Assembly: GCA_937906775.1 (NCBI GenBank)
Contig: CALCUD010000028.1
Location: 1 to 13,366 of the forward strand
DNA length: 13,366 bases
From: an uncultured Clostridia bacterium
GTDB taxonomy: Bacteria; Bacillota; Clostridia; Christensenellales; Aristaeellaceae
Direction of reading: 5' to 3'
Shown in pieces: positions 6,493-12,128 of the stretch; the first letter of the stretch is position 1, and each line of letters begins with the position of its first letter. Position numbers and translations under genes: made by a program. The notes below the pieces were generated by a model. That model saw only the letters and a list, made by a program, of their open reading frames with translations. It was not told the origin of the DNA and did no database searches.

Positions 6493-7509
6493 TTACAGAC
6501 CGATCTTCATATGGATCTCTGTCATGAGCGCCCCGTCCGGGGCGCTCATCGGCGTTTCACCGGTCCGGATAAATCCGATATTCTCATAACACCGGATCGC
6601 GCGTTTATTGAAGGAAAACACATCCAGAAGGATCTCCCTGAAGCCGGCTTCTTCAGATGCGTATTTCAGCAGCCTTCTGATCGATTCCGTTCCGAAATGC
6701 CGGTTCTGCATCTCCGGCGTCAGGCAGATGCCGAGAGTCGCCCGCGTTCCCTCTTTGTGAAAAAGTTCAATATTTCCGATAAACTTCCCGGTTCCTTTTT
6801 CGATCATGGAAAACAGCGTGTCCGTTGCGTTACGGTTCTTCTCCACCCAGAGCAGTTCCTGCGCCCGGGTATAGGTCATAACCTCATTCCGGATATCGAT
6901 GCAGCATTCCGGATCGTTGAGCATGGTCAGATACTGATCGACCAGTTCAGGGGTAACCCGGACAAAATCGATCCGCTCCGAGGAAAAAAGCGGTTTCCTG
7001 TCTCCGGTACGCAGCGGGATCCGGGTCAGCCAGTGATCCTCGTCCTCCCCGACGATCCGCGCGCCGTTTTTCAGCATGACCTTCAGCGAGGCTTCATTGC
7101 TCTTCAGGACCCGCAACCAGGCTTCGGACTCCGGAACGATATTTTCCGCTTCTTTCAGCAATAGTCTCAGTCCTTCGGTGCCGTAACCCTTCCCCCGGTA
7201 CTCCTTGCGAACGGAATAACCGATATGGCCGGCTCCCTCCCGTAACGAATCGCACAGATGGTGACGGAGCCTGAACTGTCCGACCGGGATTCCTTCCTCA
7301 TTCCAGAGGATATAAAAGGTTTCCGGTACATATCCGTCCGGCAGAGCCGTTCCGTCCCGGATGCCTTCCAGCCTGCCGAGTTTCTCTGTGATCGCTTCGC
7401 GGTCCAGTCCGGCCAGATTGTTGATGAACCCGTTTTCATCCTCCGGGATGGAAGAAAGATATTCCCATACGCTGTCCGCGTCCGCAGGTTCAAGAATCTT
7501 CAAGTACAC
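6493..7509 (-). CDS. Tandem GNAT acetyltransferase (two fused domains)
   Basis: Protein of 338 aa made of two GNAT folds. Domain 1 (about 1-167) carries a canonical acetyl-CoA loop RKEYRGKGYGTEG (101-113) and a VLKSNEASLKVMLKNGA helix. Domain 2 (about 177-338), RimL-like, has PEMQNRHFGTES (265-276), in which the first loop glycine is replaced by H271, then NKRAIRCYENIGF (301-313). Domain 1 looks competent; domain 2 may have altered acetyl-CoA binding. Start: GTG at 7507-7509 with GGAGG 10 nt upstream; no ATG is available nearby and the frame is closed upstream. Its first 20 nt overlap the end of the preceding GNAT gene, so they form one operon. The substrate (protein N-terminus, amino acid or drug) cannot be told from sequence. 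Confidence 0.88.
   Translation of the reverse strand: MYLKILEPADADSVWEYLSSIPEDENGFINNLAGLDREAITEKLGRLEGIRDGTALPDGYVPETFYILWNEEGIPVGQFRLRHHLCDSLREGAGHIGYSVRKEYRGKGYGTEGLRLLLKEAENIVPESEAWLRVLKSNEASLKVMLKNGARIVGEDEDHWLTRIPLRTGDRKPLFSSERIDFVRVTPELVDQYLTMLNDPECCIDIRNEVMTYTRAQELLWVEKNRNATDTLFSMIEKGTGKFIGNIELFHKEGTRATLGICLTPEMQNRHFGTESIRRLLKYASEEAGFREILLDVFSFNKRAIRCYENIGFIRTGETPMSAPDGALMTEIHMKIGL
6524..6549. repeat. Perfect 11-bp inverted repeat with 4-nt loop
   Basis: ATGAGCGCCCC, GTCC, GGGGCGCTCAT, near the end of the double-GNAT gene (encoding MSAPDGALM) and 50 nt past the stop of the plus-strand repeat-protein gene. It would fold in RNA of either strand. No T-run follows on either side, so it is not a standard terminator, though it could protect or end the plus-strand mRNA. 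Confidence 0.6.
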
Positions 7510-7960
7510 AGTCCATATACCTCCTGTAGGTTCTGAAGCCGATAGCTTCGTAGAATTTCAGAGCGTCATTGAATTCCCACATATCCAGTTCGATCCGGTC
7601 AAATCCGCGGCGTTTTGCCTCCTTCTTCATGAAAGCCATCATTTCAGAAGCAACACCCTGCCTGCGCGTTTCCGGATCCACGCCGATCTCCGCGATATGG
7701 TAGAACCTCCGCGCCAGATTGTATGCGTTTTCCGGTTTGTCGATGTAGTCAACCATCGCATAGCCGGCAATCTTTCCGTTCCGCTCGCACAGAATAATGT
7801 CATTGTTTTCCCAGATCAGATAGTTCGCCGCGTGATCCTGCAATTCTTCACAAAAGCCCGGCTTGAAGATATCCGGCCGACCCTGAACGTGAAGATCGTT
7901 CACTGTTTTTCTCAGTTCATTCACCCGGGTCAGATCCTGTTCCGTCGCGAATCTTACCAT
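7490..7960 (-). CDS. GNAT-family N-acetyltransferase
   Basis: Protein of 156 aa, a single GNAT domain. IRFATEQDL-like start (VRFATEQDL, 2-10), a central strand IAGYAMVDYI, AEIGVDPETRRQGVASEMM (90-108) as motif A with the acetyl-CoA loop R/Q-x-x-G-x-A, and LDMWEFNDALKFYEAIGF (125-142) as motif B. Similar small GNATs are RimI-like or modify small amines or antibiotics; the substrate is unknown. The ATG at 7958-7960 follows AAGGAGG at 9 nt. There is no independent promoter between the terminator ending at 7990 and this ribosome binding site, so transcription probably reaches it only by passing that terminator. This supports control by attenuation. It overlaps the next GNAT gene by 20 nt. Confidence 0.92.
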   Translation of the reverse strand: MVRFATEQDLTRVNELRKTVNDLHVQGRPDIFKPGFCEELQDHAANYLIWENNDIILCERNGKIAGYAMVDYIDKPENAYNLARRFYHIAEIGVDPETRRQGVASEMMAFMKKEAKRRGFDRIELDMWEFNDALKFYEAIGFRTYRRYMDCVLEDS

Positions 7961-7989
7961 TGCTTTCCGCCTCCTTTTCCGTCAAACAG

Positions 7990-8025
7990 AAAAACCGCCT
8001 GCTCCGATCTCTCAGAACAAGCGGT
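7990..8025 (-). terminator. Conditional intrinsic terminator upstream of the GNAT operon
   Basis: On the minus strand ACCGCTTGTTC (8025-8015), a 10-nt loop and GAGCAGGCGGT (8004-7994) form an 11-bp stem with two G-U pairs, followed by TTTT. The G-U pairs are valid only in minus-strand RNA. It lies 22 nt after the stop of the 32-codon ORF and 30 nt before the GNAT ATG. Confidence 0.85.
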
Positions 8026-8068
8026 CTGTCTATCCGGTTGATATGATTTACCGCGGGGTTCTGAGAGA
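8008..8068 (-). promoter_or_regulatory. Predicted antiterminator (leader ORF end pairs with terminator 5' arm)
   Basis: The end of the 32-codon ORF (TCTCTCAGAACCCCGCGGT, read 8068 to 8050) is complementary to ACCGCTTGTTCTGAGAGA (8025 to 8008): 11 consecutive pairs, a 3/2-nt internal loop, then 5 more pairs. This structure uses the whole 5' arm of the terminator, so the two folds are mutually exclusive. A ribosome resting at the stop codon would cover the upstream arm and let the terminator form; a ribosome stalled earlier would leave it free. The complementarity is seen directly; the regulatory meaning is inference. Confidence 0.75.
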
Positions 8069-8146
8069 ATACGCATCATACAGACCGTTATACTTGACGG
8101 ACTGGCAATTGGCGCCGTTCACTTCTGCGTTCAGATACATCCGCAT
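8048..8146 (-). CDS. 32-aa leader peptide (or small protein) of the GNAT operon
   Basis: ORF of 32 codons starting MRMYLNAEVNGANCQ and ending NGLYDAYSLRTPR. The ATG (8144-8146) follows GGGGGAG at 7 nt, and a near-consensus promoter lies about 25 nt before that site. It is a complete transcription unit: promoter, ribosome binding site, ORF, terminator. The peptide has four tyrosines (4, 19, 23, 26), one cysteine (14), no signal peptide and no recognisable family. Its last seven codons double as the 5' arm of the predicted antiterminator, so a role as cis-acting leader is favoured. A function as a free small protein is not excluded. A longer frame to 8245 exists but runs through the promoter and is rejected. 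Confidence 0.75.
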   Translation of the reverse strand: MRMYLNAEVNGANCQSVKYNGLYDAYSLRTPR

Positions 8147-8177
8147 GTCTTCTCTCCCCCTTCGTGATATTGCGGTG

Positions 8178-8206
8178 AGTATACTCTGCAGGCATGCACG
8201 TGTCAA
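8178..8206 (-). promoter_or_regulatory. Near-consensus sigma-A promoter of the leader/GNAT unit
   Basis: On the minus strand TTGACA (8206-8201), exactly 17 nt, TATACT (8183-8178). It is the strongest promoter in the window; the predicted start is near A8171, giving a 5' UTR of about 25 nt. The sequence CCCTTCG/CGAAGGG also occurs as a 7-bp inverted repeat on either side of it (8158-8164 and 8211-8217). Confidence 0.88.
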
Positions 8207-8260
8207 CCCCCGAAGGGAATATTTTTGATTAACGGTATACCCCATGCTGCTTCATCGTTT

Positions 8261-8758
8261 TCAGGCGCCAATGAATTCCAGCAGTTCCCGTAAATTGTCT
8301 GCGGAAACAAAGTCTGTATCGCATTTCAGTAATTCGAGCATACGCTCATCCTGTTCCGAACGGTTCTTTGCCGATTCCAATCCTTTTGTCAGCATGGAAA
8401 GCAGCAGTTTATCCGCTCCTTTCAGCCTGTTCCGGTCTATTCCGCCCTGAAGGGTAAACAGCGTTACATCATCCGGAATCGACGTGGTCTTTCGCACTTC
8501 GGCGATCTGCATTCCGGTATCGCACAAGCCTACTCCGCAGACGACAGAAACAGAAAATCGTTTTGAAGCCTGTTTATAACCTTTGATACTGCTTGCGTGA
8601 ATCCACCCCAGATATATGACAGGGCTTCCGTCGGGTAAAGATGCCGGAATACGGTCCAGAGCGAACACCGGCCTTCCGGTTATTTGTCCCAGCATTTCTG
8701 CATACCGCCTGGTGTGTCCGTTCTTTGATGTGTACAGAATGGCAGTGAAATTTGTCAT
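8261..8758 (-). CDS. Flavodoxin-like protein
   Basis: Protein of 165 aa with a flavodoxin fold. The N-terminal strand and phosphate loop ILYTSKNGHTRRYAEML (7-23) match the T/S-x-x-G-x-T FMN-binding motif; PVIYLGWIHASSIKGY (46-61) and VVCGVGLCDTGMQ (72-84) are the following strand-loop units that would contact the isoalloxazine ring. The C-terminal part (about 110-165) is helical and is not needed for flavin binding. It most resembles the flavodoxin_5 / protoporphyrinogen-oxidase-like branch found in many Clostridia, where partners are unknown. The ATG at 8756-8758 follows AAGGAGG at 5 nt and overlaps the stop of a 26-codon ORF (ATGA). It is likely a soluble electron carrier or flavin reductase partner. 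Confidence 0.86.
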   Translation of the reverse strand: MTNFTAILYTSKNGHTRRYAEMLGQITGRPVFALDRIPASLPDGSPVIYLGWIHASSIKGYKQASKRFSVSVVCGVGLCDTGMQIAEVRKTTSIPDDVTLFTLQGGIDRNRLKGADKLLLSMLTKGLESAKNRSEQDERMLELLKCDTDFVSADNLRELLEFIGA

Positions 8759-8835
8759 AGGGACCTCCTTGTATCAAACAGAAATTCGTCAGCCTGTTGC
8801 AGTTCCTTTACCATCTGCATTTCTCTGAATTCCAT
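8755..8835 (-). CDS. 26-aa ORF coupled to the flavodoxin-like gene
   Basis: ORF of 26 codons (MEFREMQMVKELQQADEFLF..., ending TRRSL). The ATG at 8833-8835 has TTGGAG 7 nt upstream, and the stop overlaps the flavodoxin start as ATGA. The flavodoxin ribosome binding site lies inside its codons for T-R-R. No family recognised; it could be a leader for translational coupling, a small regulator, or the remnant of a longer gene. It is one helix in predicted character. Confidence 0.5.
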   Translation of the reverse strand: MEFREMQMVKELQQADEFLFDTRRSL

Positions 8836-8932
8836 TTATCTTCTCCAACTTCCTGTTTTCCGTTCCTGCTCATTTTCTGACAAAGAAGGAAGTCAATGCA
8901 AATGCCGGACAGGCGTCCATACCGGCCCGGCA

Positions 8933-8962
8933 ATTATAGCATTTATCAAGCTTCTTCGGCAA
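8933..8962 (-). promoter_or_regulatory. Extended -10 promoter of the flavodoxin unit
   Basis: TGCTATAAT on the minus strand (perfect extended -10, box at 8938-8933) with TTGCCG 18 nt upstream (8962-8957). The predicted start is near 8926, about 90 nt before the 26-codon ORF. The transcript would begin with a GCCGG/CCGGC hairpin. Confidence 0.7.
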
Positions 8963-9040
8963 TTGCCCGATTTGTATTCCAATCCCTGTTAAGACCGGAC
9001 CATGCGCAAAAACGCGGAAAAATCACCTGATATGAATAAA

Positions 9041-10585
9041 TCAACCGTTTCCGTCCCACACTTCACTGTCCCGGACCATCCCAAAGCTGTTTTCATTGGC
9101 GTTCCAGACAATCCACCATTCCCCATCCGCCAAACCGATGACGTTGTATCCGAAAAATTCCGGAACACAGACCGGTCTGGTCCGGTTCCTGTCACCCATC
9201 CGCGCCATATGGATCAGCCAGTTTCTCGGCGTTTTGCCGGAAAGGTACGGATGGCTCTGTTTCATATCTTCTCCGATGGCAAGATATTTTGTCATCATGT
9301 ATCCGGTCATGTTTCCAATCCGGACTTTGGTCCATTCCTTGCCATTTTTGAGAATTTGCACAGGTGTTCCATTATAGAATTTCGCCAGTGAACGGCTTTC
9401 CTGACCCGGTTTTTCCCGCAGATGAAGGCGGTCCTGCGGATTGCTGTTGTTCGGCATCGCCCAGCAGGACATGTCGATGTGAGATTGCGCTTCCGCCAGG
9501 GTCGGCGGCAGCGAAAGCCAATCAATCGCCGTGATATCGCTCCAGGGATGTTCTCCGTAACAGATCACACTCTGGCAAAGGTAAGGCGTTGAATCGCAGA
9601 TCCAGTTCTGCCCCATGAAATACATTCCGCCGTCGCGGGTCACCATACAGGAAACTCCCCACGTCCCGTCAGCAAAGCATTGAATATACGGTCCGCCGTT
9701 TAGTTCCGGGATCAACAGATTTTCCGTAAAGTTTTCATTCCCGATGGTCGTTCCTGCGGGTAAAGGCGTGCTTTCGACAAACTCCAATCCGGAATTTTCC
9801 TGCCATTTGGAACACAACAGAACCCGTTGCCCATCGGACCGGTCCGCGATAAACTGAAGCACATCCCCCTGAATCCAGCCATCTGCGTATTCATATTCAG
9901 AGAAGAAGGTCCCCGCTTTCAACGCATCAAACAACCGATGGCGAATACTGTCGTTTGATATATTATTTTCATGATTGCTGTATCCGGAACTGTATACCGG
10001 ACTGTCCCACGGATCCCAGGCTGCAAGATCCAGGTCATCCTCCGTCAGCACGTTGGGATAGGTGGCCAGTTTCTTCTGCCACAGGATATTCTCGTTTTCA
10101 TCCTCGGTCAGATAAACCGGGCTGATCTGCTCCGCATCCACGTTCAGCACATATTCTTCCAGCGCGTCATGTCCGGTCTCATCCTCCCAGGAAAAGGGAC
10201 CGATGAACCGGATATCCCGCATCAGCCAGCGCATGCCGTTATAGGTAAAGCAATAATGAGTTGTCGCGTTCCATCCATTCGGATGAGCAAGAAAGAGGGT
10301 ATCTTCCGTATCCATCATCACCGTGGTTCCGTCCGGTTCCGCTGCTTTCGCGTTTTCAACGGTTATCTCCCCTTTTCTGACCGCAAGCAGTTTCTTCCCG
10401 TCCCGGCTCAGGATCGCAGCGCCAGCCTCTCCGCATTCTGAAAGGCTTTCAATTTTCCATCCGTCATTCAGATACTGTTCAAGCCAAACGGATTGCGTAT
10501 TCTTTTCCTCAGCCAGGCAGAAAAAGCAATGCAGCGACGAAACCAGTATCAACAGGGCCACAAAAGATTTCCGGATCTTTTCCAT
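9041..10585 (-). CDS. Secreted SH3-domain protein of unknown function (514 aa)
   Basis: Exported protein: signal peptide MEKIRKSFVALLILVSSLHC... to about residue 25 (cleavage near CLA-EE). The long central part (about 30-375) is rich in W, Y, D and G, beta-like, with no motif I recognise. A bacterial SH3 domain follows at about 380-436 (RLHLREKPGQESRSLAKF, then GTPVQILKNGKEWTKVRIG and GYMMTKYLAIG), then an approximately 75-residue C-terminal domain ending VWDGNG. The last part (GYNVIGLADGEWWIVWNANE) looks like another beta module. SH3 domains of this kind bind cell-wall peptides. The ATG at 10583-10585 follows GGGAGG at 7 nt; the frame can be extended 27 codons to a TTG but that lacks support. 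A second SH3-bearing secreted protein lies at 1652-3151. Confidence 0.85.
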   Translation of the reverse strand: MEKIRKSFVALLILVSSLHCFFCLAEEKNTQSVWLEQYLNDGWKIESLSECGEAGAAILSRDGKKLLAVRKGEITVENAKAAEPDGTTVMMDTEDTLFLAHPNGWNATTHYCFTYNGMRWLMRDIRFIGPFSWEDETGHDALEEYVLNVDAEQISPVYLTEDENENILWQKKLATYPNVLTEDDLDLAAWDPWDSPVYSSGYSNHENNISNDSIRHRLFDALKAGTFFSEYEYADGWIQGDVLQFIADRSDGQRVLLCSKWQENSGLEFVESTPLPAGTTIGNENFTENLLIPELNGGPYIQCFADGTWGVSCMVTRDGGMYFMGQNWICDSTPYLCQSVICYGEHPWSDITAIDWLSLPPTLAEAQSHIDMSCWAMPNNSNPQDRLHLREKPGQESRSLAKFYNGTPVQILKNGKEWTKVRIGNMTGYMMTKYLAIGEDMKQSHPYLSGKTPRNWLIHMARMGDRNRTRPVCVPEFFGYNVIGLADGEWWIVWNANENSFGMVRDSEVWDGNG

Positions 10586-11005
10586 GATTTTCCCTCCCGG
10601 ACCGTATTTCATCGATAGGTTCAGCAGAACTGACTGTTCCTGTTTTTTCAGTTCCACCCTATTCAACGAAACTGCTTCAACATTCCATCCAACTGATCAG
10701 GATCTGTTATAATTCATTCTGGTTCTTTATCGTTTTTTCTGTTTTCTATTCTATTTGTCTGGTTCGTTCAAACTAAGAGAGGCAGCCTCTGATGATCTTC
10801 TCAGCGCATTCGAAGATGCACCCCCGATTCACTGATCATGAAATGATGTAATTTATACGTCGTTTATACAGCCTTTTCAATCTGCAGACAATGATTGGAA
10901 GGACTTTTTTCTAACATTATACATCGTTTGGCAAAATGGATGACACAGAGCTACAGTTATTCTCCCATTTGCATATTCTCGCCGGCTCTACCGGCAGAAA
11001 TATAA
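10586..11005. other. Intergenic region between SH3 gene and tRNA-Ser
   Basis: About 415 nt, more AT-rich than the genes around it. It holds a promoter for the SH3 gene (10852-10880), two possible stems in its leader (ATCTTC/GAAGAT at 10795-10817 and AGAGGC-A-GCCTCT at 10778-10790), a second TATAAT without -35 (10916-10921, minus), and a small GCCGG/CCGGC stem at 10981-10995. No convincing ORF with a ribosome binding site was found in it. Confidence 0.6.
10852..10880 (-). promoter_or_regulatory. Promoter of the 514-aa SH3 gene
   Basis: On the minus strand TTGAAA (10880-10875), exactly 17 nt, TATAAA (10857-10852). The predicted start near 10845 leaves a 5' UTR of about 260 nt before the ATG, which is unusually long. 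Confidence 0.65.
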
Positions 11006-11031
11006 ACCGCGCGGAGATAAAGCCGCGCGGT
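10998..11031 (-). terminator. Terminator of tRNA-Ser
   Basis: ACCGCGCGG, 8-nt loop, CCGCGCGGT: a perfect 9-bp GC-rich stem followed by TTATATTT, 9 nt after the tRNA CCA end on the minus strand. Confidence 0.88.
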
Positions 11032-11039
11032 AAAAAGTC

Positions 11040-11128
11040 TGGCGGAGTGGGTGGGATTCGAACCCACGGTGAGTTGCCCCACACCTGATTTCGAGTCAGG
11101 GCCGTTATGACCGCTTCGATACCACTCC
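11040..11128 (-). tRNA. tRNA-Ser (anticodon CGA)
   Basis: Acceptor stem GGAGTGG/CCACTCC with discriminator G and encoded CCA; anticodon arm CCTGA-CTCGAAA-TCAGG giving anticodon CGA (reads UCG); long variable arm GTGGG-GCAA-CTCAC typical of class II tRNA-Ser; T arm GTGGG-TTCGAAT-CCCAC. All arms pair. Confidence 0.97.
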
Positions 11129-11143
11129 ATGTGCAACAAAAGA

Positions 11144-11172
11144 AGTTTACCATATTTTCGCTGTGTTTTCAA
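11144..11172 (-). promoter_or_regulatory. Promoter of tRNA-Ser
   Basis: TTGAAA (11172-11167), 17 nt, TAAACT (11149-11144) on the minus strand, 15 nt before the mature tRNA 5' end. Confidence 0.7.
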
Positions 11173-11204
11173 CACAAACCGGAAACCTTTCTGCCGTACC
11201 GGAA

Positions 11205-12008
11205 TCAACCGTGATTGCGAATCTTCCGCCGGAAGCGGTCGATCACCGTCAGAAGTTCCGGATCAAGCCGTTCCCGGCATTCCCGGATCAGTTCCTCCGG
11301 AACCCCGTAGAATGCTTCCGCCATGCTGCCCGCAATGCAGGTCAGCGTGTCGCAGTCACCGCCCAGAGATACGGCGGTCCGGATCACATTCTCAAAGTCC
11401 CGCCCTTCCAGGAAGGCTGTCATCGCTTCCGGAACGGTTTCCTGGCAGCTTTCGACATGATGATAACCCGGGCGGATTTCATCGCAGGTTCTGGACAGAT
11501 CATATCCGAATTCCGTTTCGATGTATATCCGGATCTCCGCCTTGGAACAGCCGGTCCGGGCCATCCGGATCACAGAGGCCACAGATTCCGCGCCTTTGAT
11601 CCCCTCCGGATGGTTATGCGTCACTTCCGCGGTCAGCCGGGCGATCCTGCGCGTTTCCTCCACGGAATCATACAGCCACCCCGCCGCTGCCACCCGCATG
11701 GCGGAACCGTTCCCCCAGCTGCAGTACGGTCCTTCCGACGGATCATTCAGCCACGTGATGAAACGAAGGCCGTATCCGGCATTGGGATATTTCAGCCCCC
11801 ATGAGCGCAGGGACCGGGCCAGTTCCTCCCGGATTTCCTGTTCCGGTTTTCCTTCCGCATTCATCAGCGCTTCCGCGACTGCAACCGTCATCACCGTGTC
11901 GTCCGTAAATTCCGATCGCGCAGAAAACAACGGAAATTCTTTTTTCTTGTCTCCCCTGTCAAACTCATACGGTGATCCGACGATGTCCCCTAAAATCGCT
12001 CCGTACAT
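11205..12008 (-). CDS. ADP-ribosylglycohydrolase family protein (DraG/ARH-like)
   Basis: Protein of 267 aa that removes ADP-ribose from modified targets or related adducts. The family's two binuclear-metal motifs are both present: FTDDTVMT (34-41) near the N-terminus and SLGGDCDT (214-221) near the C-terminus. GAILGDIVGSPYEF (3-16), GNGSAMRVA (99-107) and THNHPEGIKGA (130-140) are other hallmark segments. Length is typical. It is probably cytosolic and active; whether the target is protein, DNA or a small molecule is not visible. There is no obvious ADP-ribosyltransferase or nitrogenase gene nearby, so it is unlikely to be the nitrogenase regulator. The ATG at 12006-12008 follows AGGAG at 8 nt. 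It is flanked by the tRNA promoter downstream and by the symporter's hairpin upstream. Confidence 0.94.
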   Translation of the reverse strand: MYGAILGDIVGSPYEFDRGDKKKEFPLFSARSEFTDDTVMTVAVAEALMNAEGKPEQEIREELARSLRSWGLKYPNAGYGLRFITWLNDPSEGPYCSWGNGSAMRVAAAGWLYDSVEETRRIARLTAEVTHNHPEGIKGAESVASVIRMARTGCSKAEIRIYIETEFGYDLSRTCDEIRPGYHHVESCQETVPEAMTAFLEGRDFENVIRTAVSLGGDCDTLTCIAGSMAEAFYGVPEELIRECRERLDPELLTVIDRFRRKIRNHG

Positions 12009-12030
12009 AATCCAAACTCCTGTTATTCTC

Positions 12031-12045
12031 CCGGAACCGTTCCGG
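12031..12045. repeat. 15-bp dyad CCGGAAC-N-GTTCCGG before the glycohydrolase gene
   Basis: Perfect 7-bp half sites around one base, 22 nt upstream of the ATG. It could be an operator or a small RNA hairpin; no partner regulator is adjacent. GGTTCCGG and related words are common in this genome, which weakens the case. Confidence 0.35.
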
Positions 12046-12054
12046 TCATCCGGT

Positions 12055-12094
12055 TACACAAAGCAGCGGATTCCCTGTCCGGGACTCCGCTGCT
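12055..12094 (-). terminator. Probable terminator of the symporter gene
   Basis: AGCAGCGGA, 15-nt loop containing a short CCC/GGG pair, TCCGCTGCT: a perfect 9-bp stem 35 nt past the symporter stop, followed on the minus strand by the weak tail TTGTGT. Confidence 0.55.
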
Positions 12095-12128
12095 CTGCAG
12101 TATTCCGTTTCAAATACGTTCTCCCGGA

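Noticed and set aside
8048..8245. 65-codon version of the leader ORF
   Set aside because: Its first half would lie in the promoter and upstream of the predicted transcription start; no ribosome binding site at the earlier ATG.
8870..8920. 16-codon ORF (MDACPAFALTSFFVRK) in the flavodoxin 5' UTR
   Set aside because: Begins only a few nt after the predicted start with no ribosome binding site; leaderless use cannot be supported from sequence.
9041..10666. Longer start (TTG) for the SH3 gene
   Set aside because: Would place a signal peptide 27 residues inside the protein; the ATG at 10585 has a better ribosome binding site.
11205..12008. Nitrogenase-regulating DraG
   Set aside because: No nif genes or DraT partner in the window; the family is widespread in organisms without nitrogen fixation.
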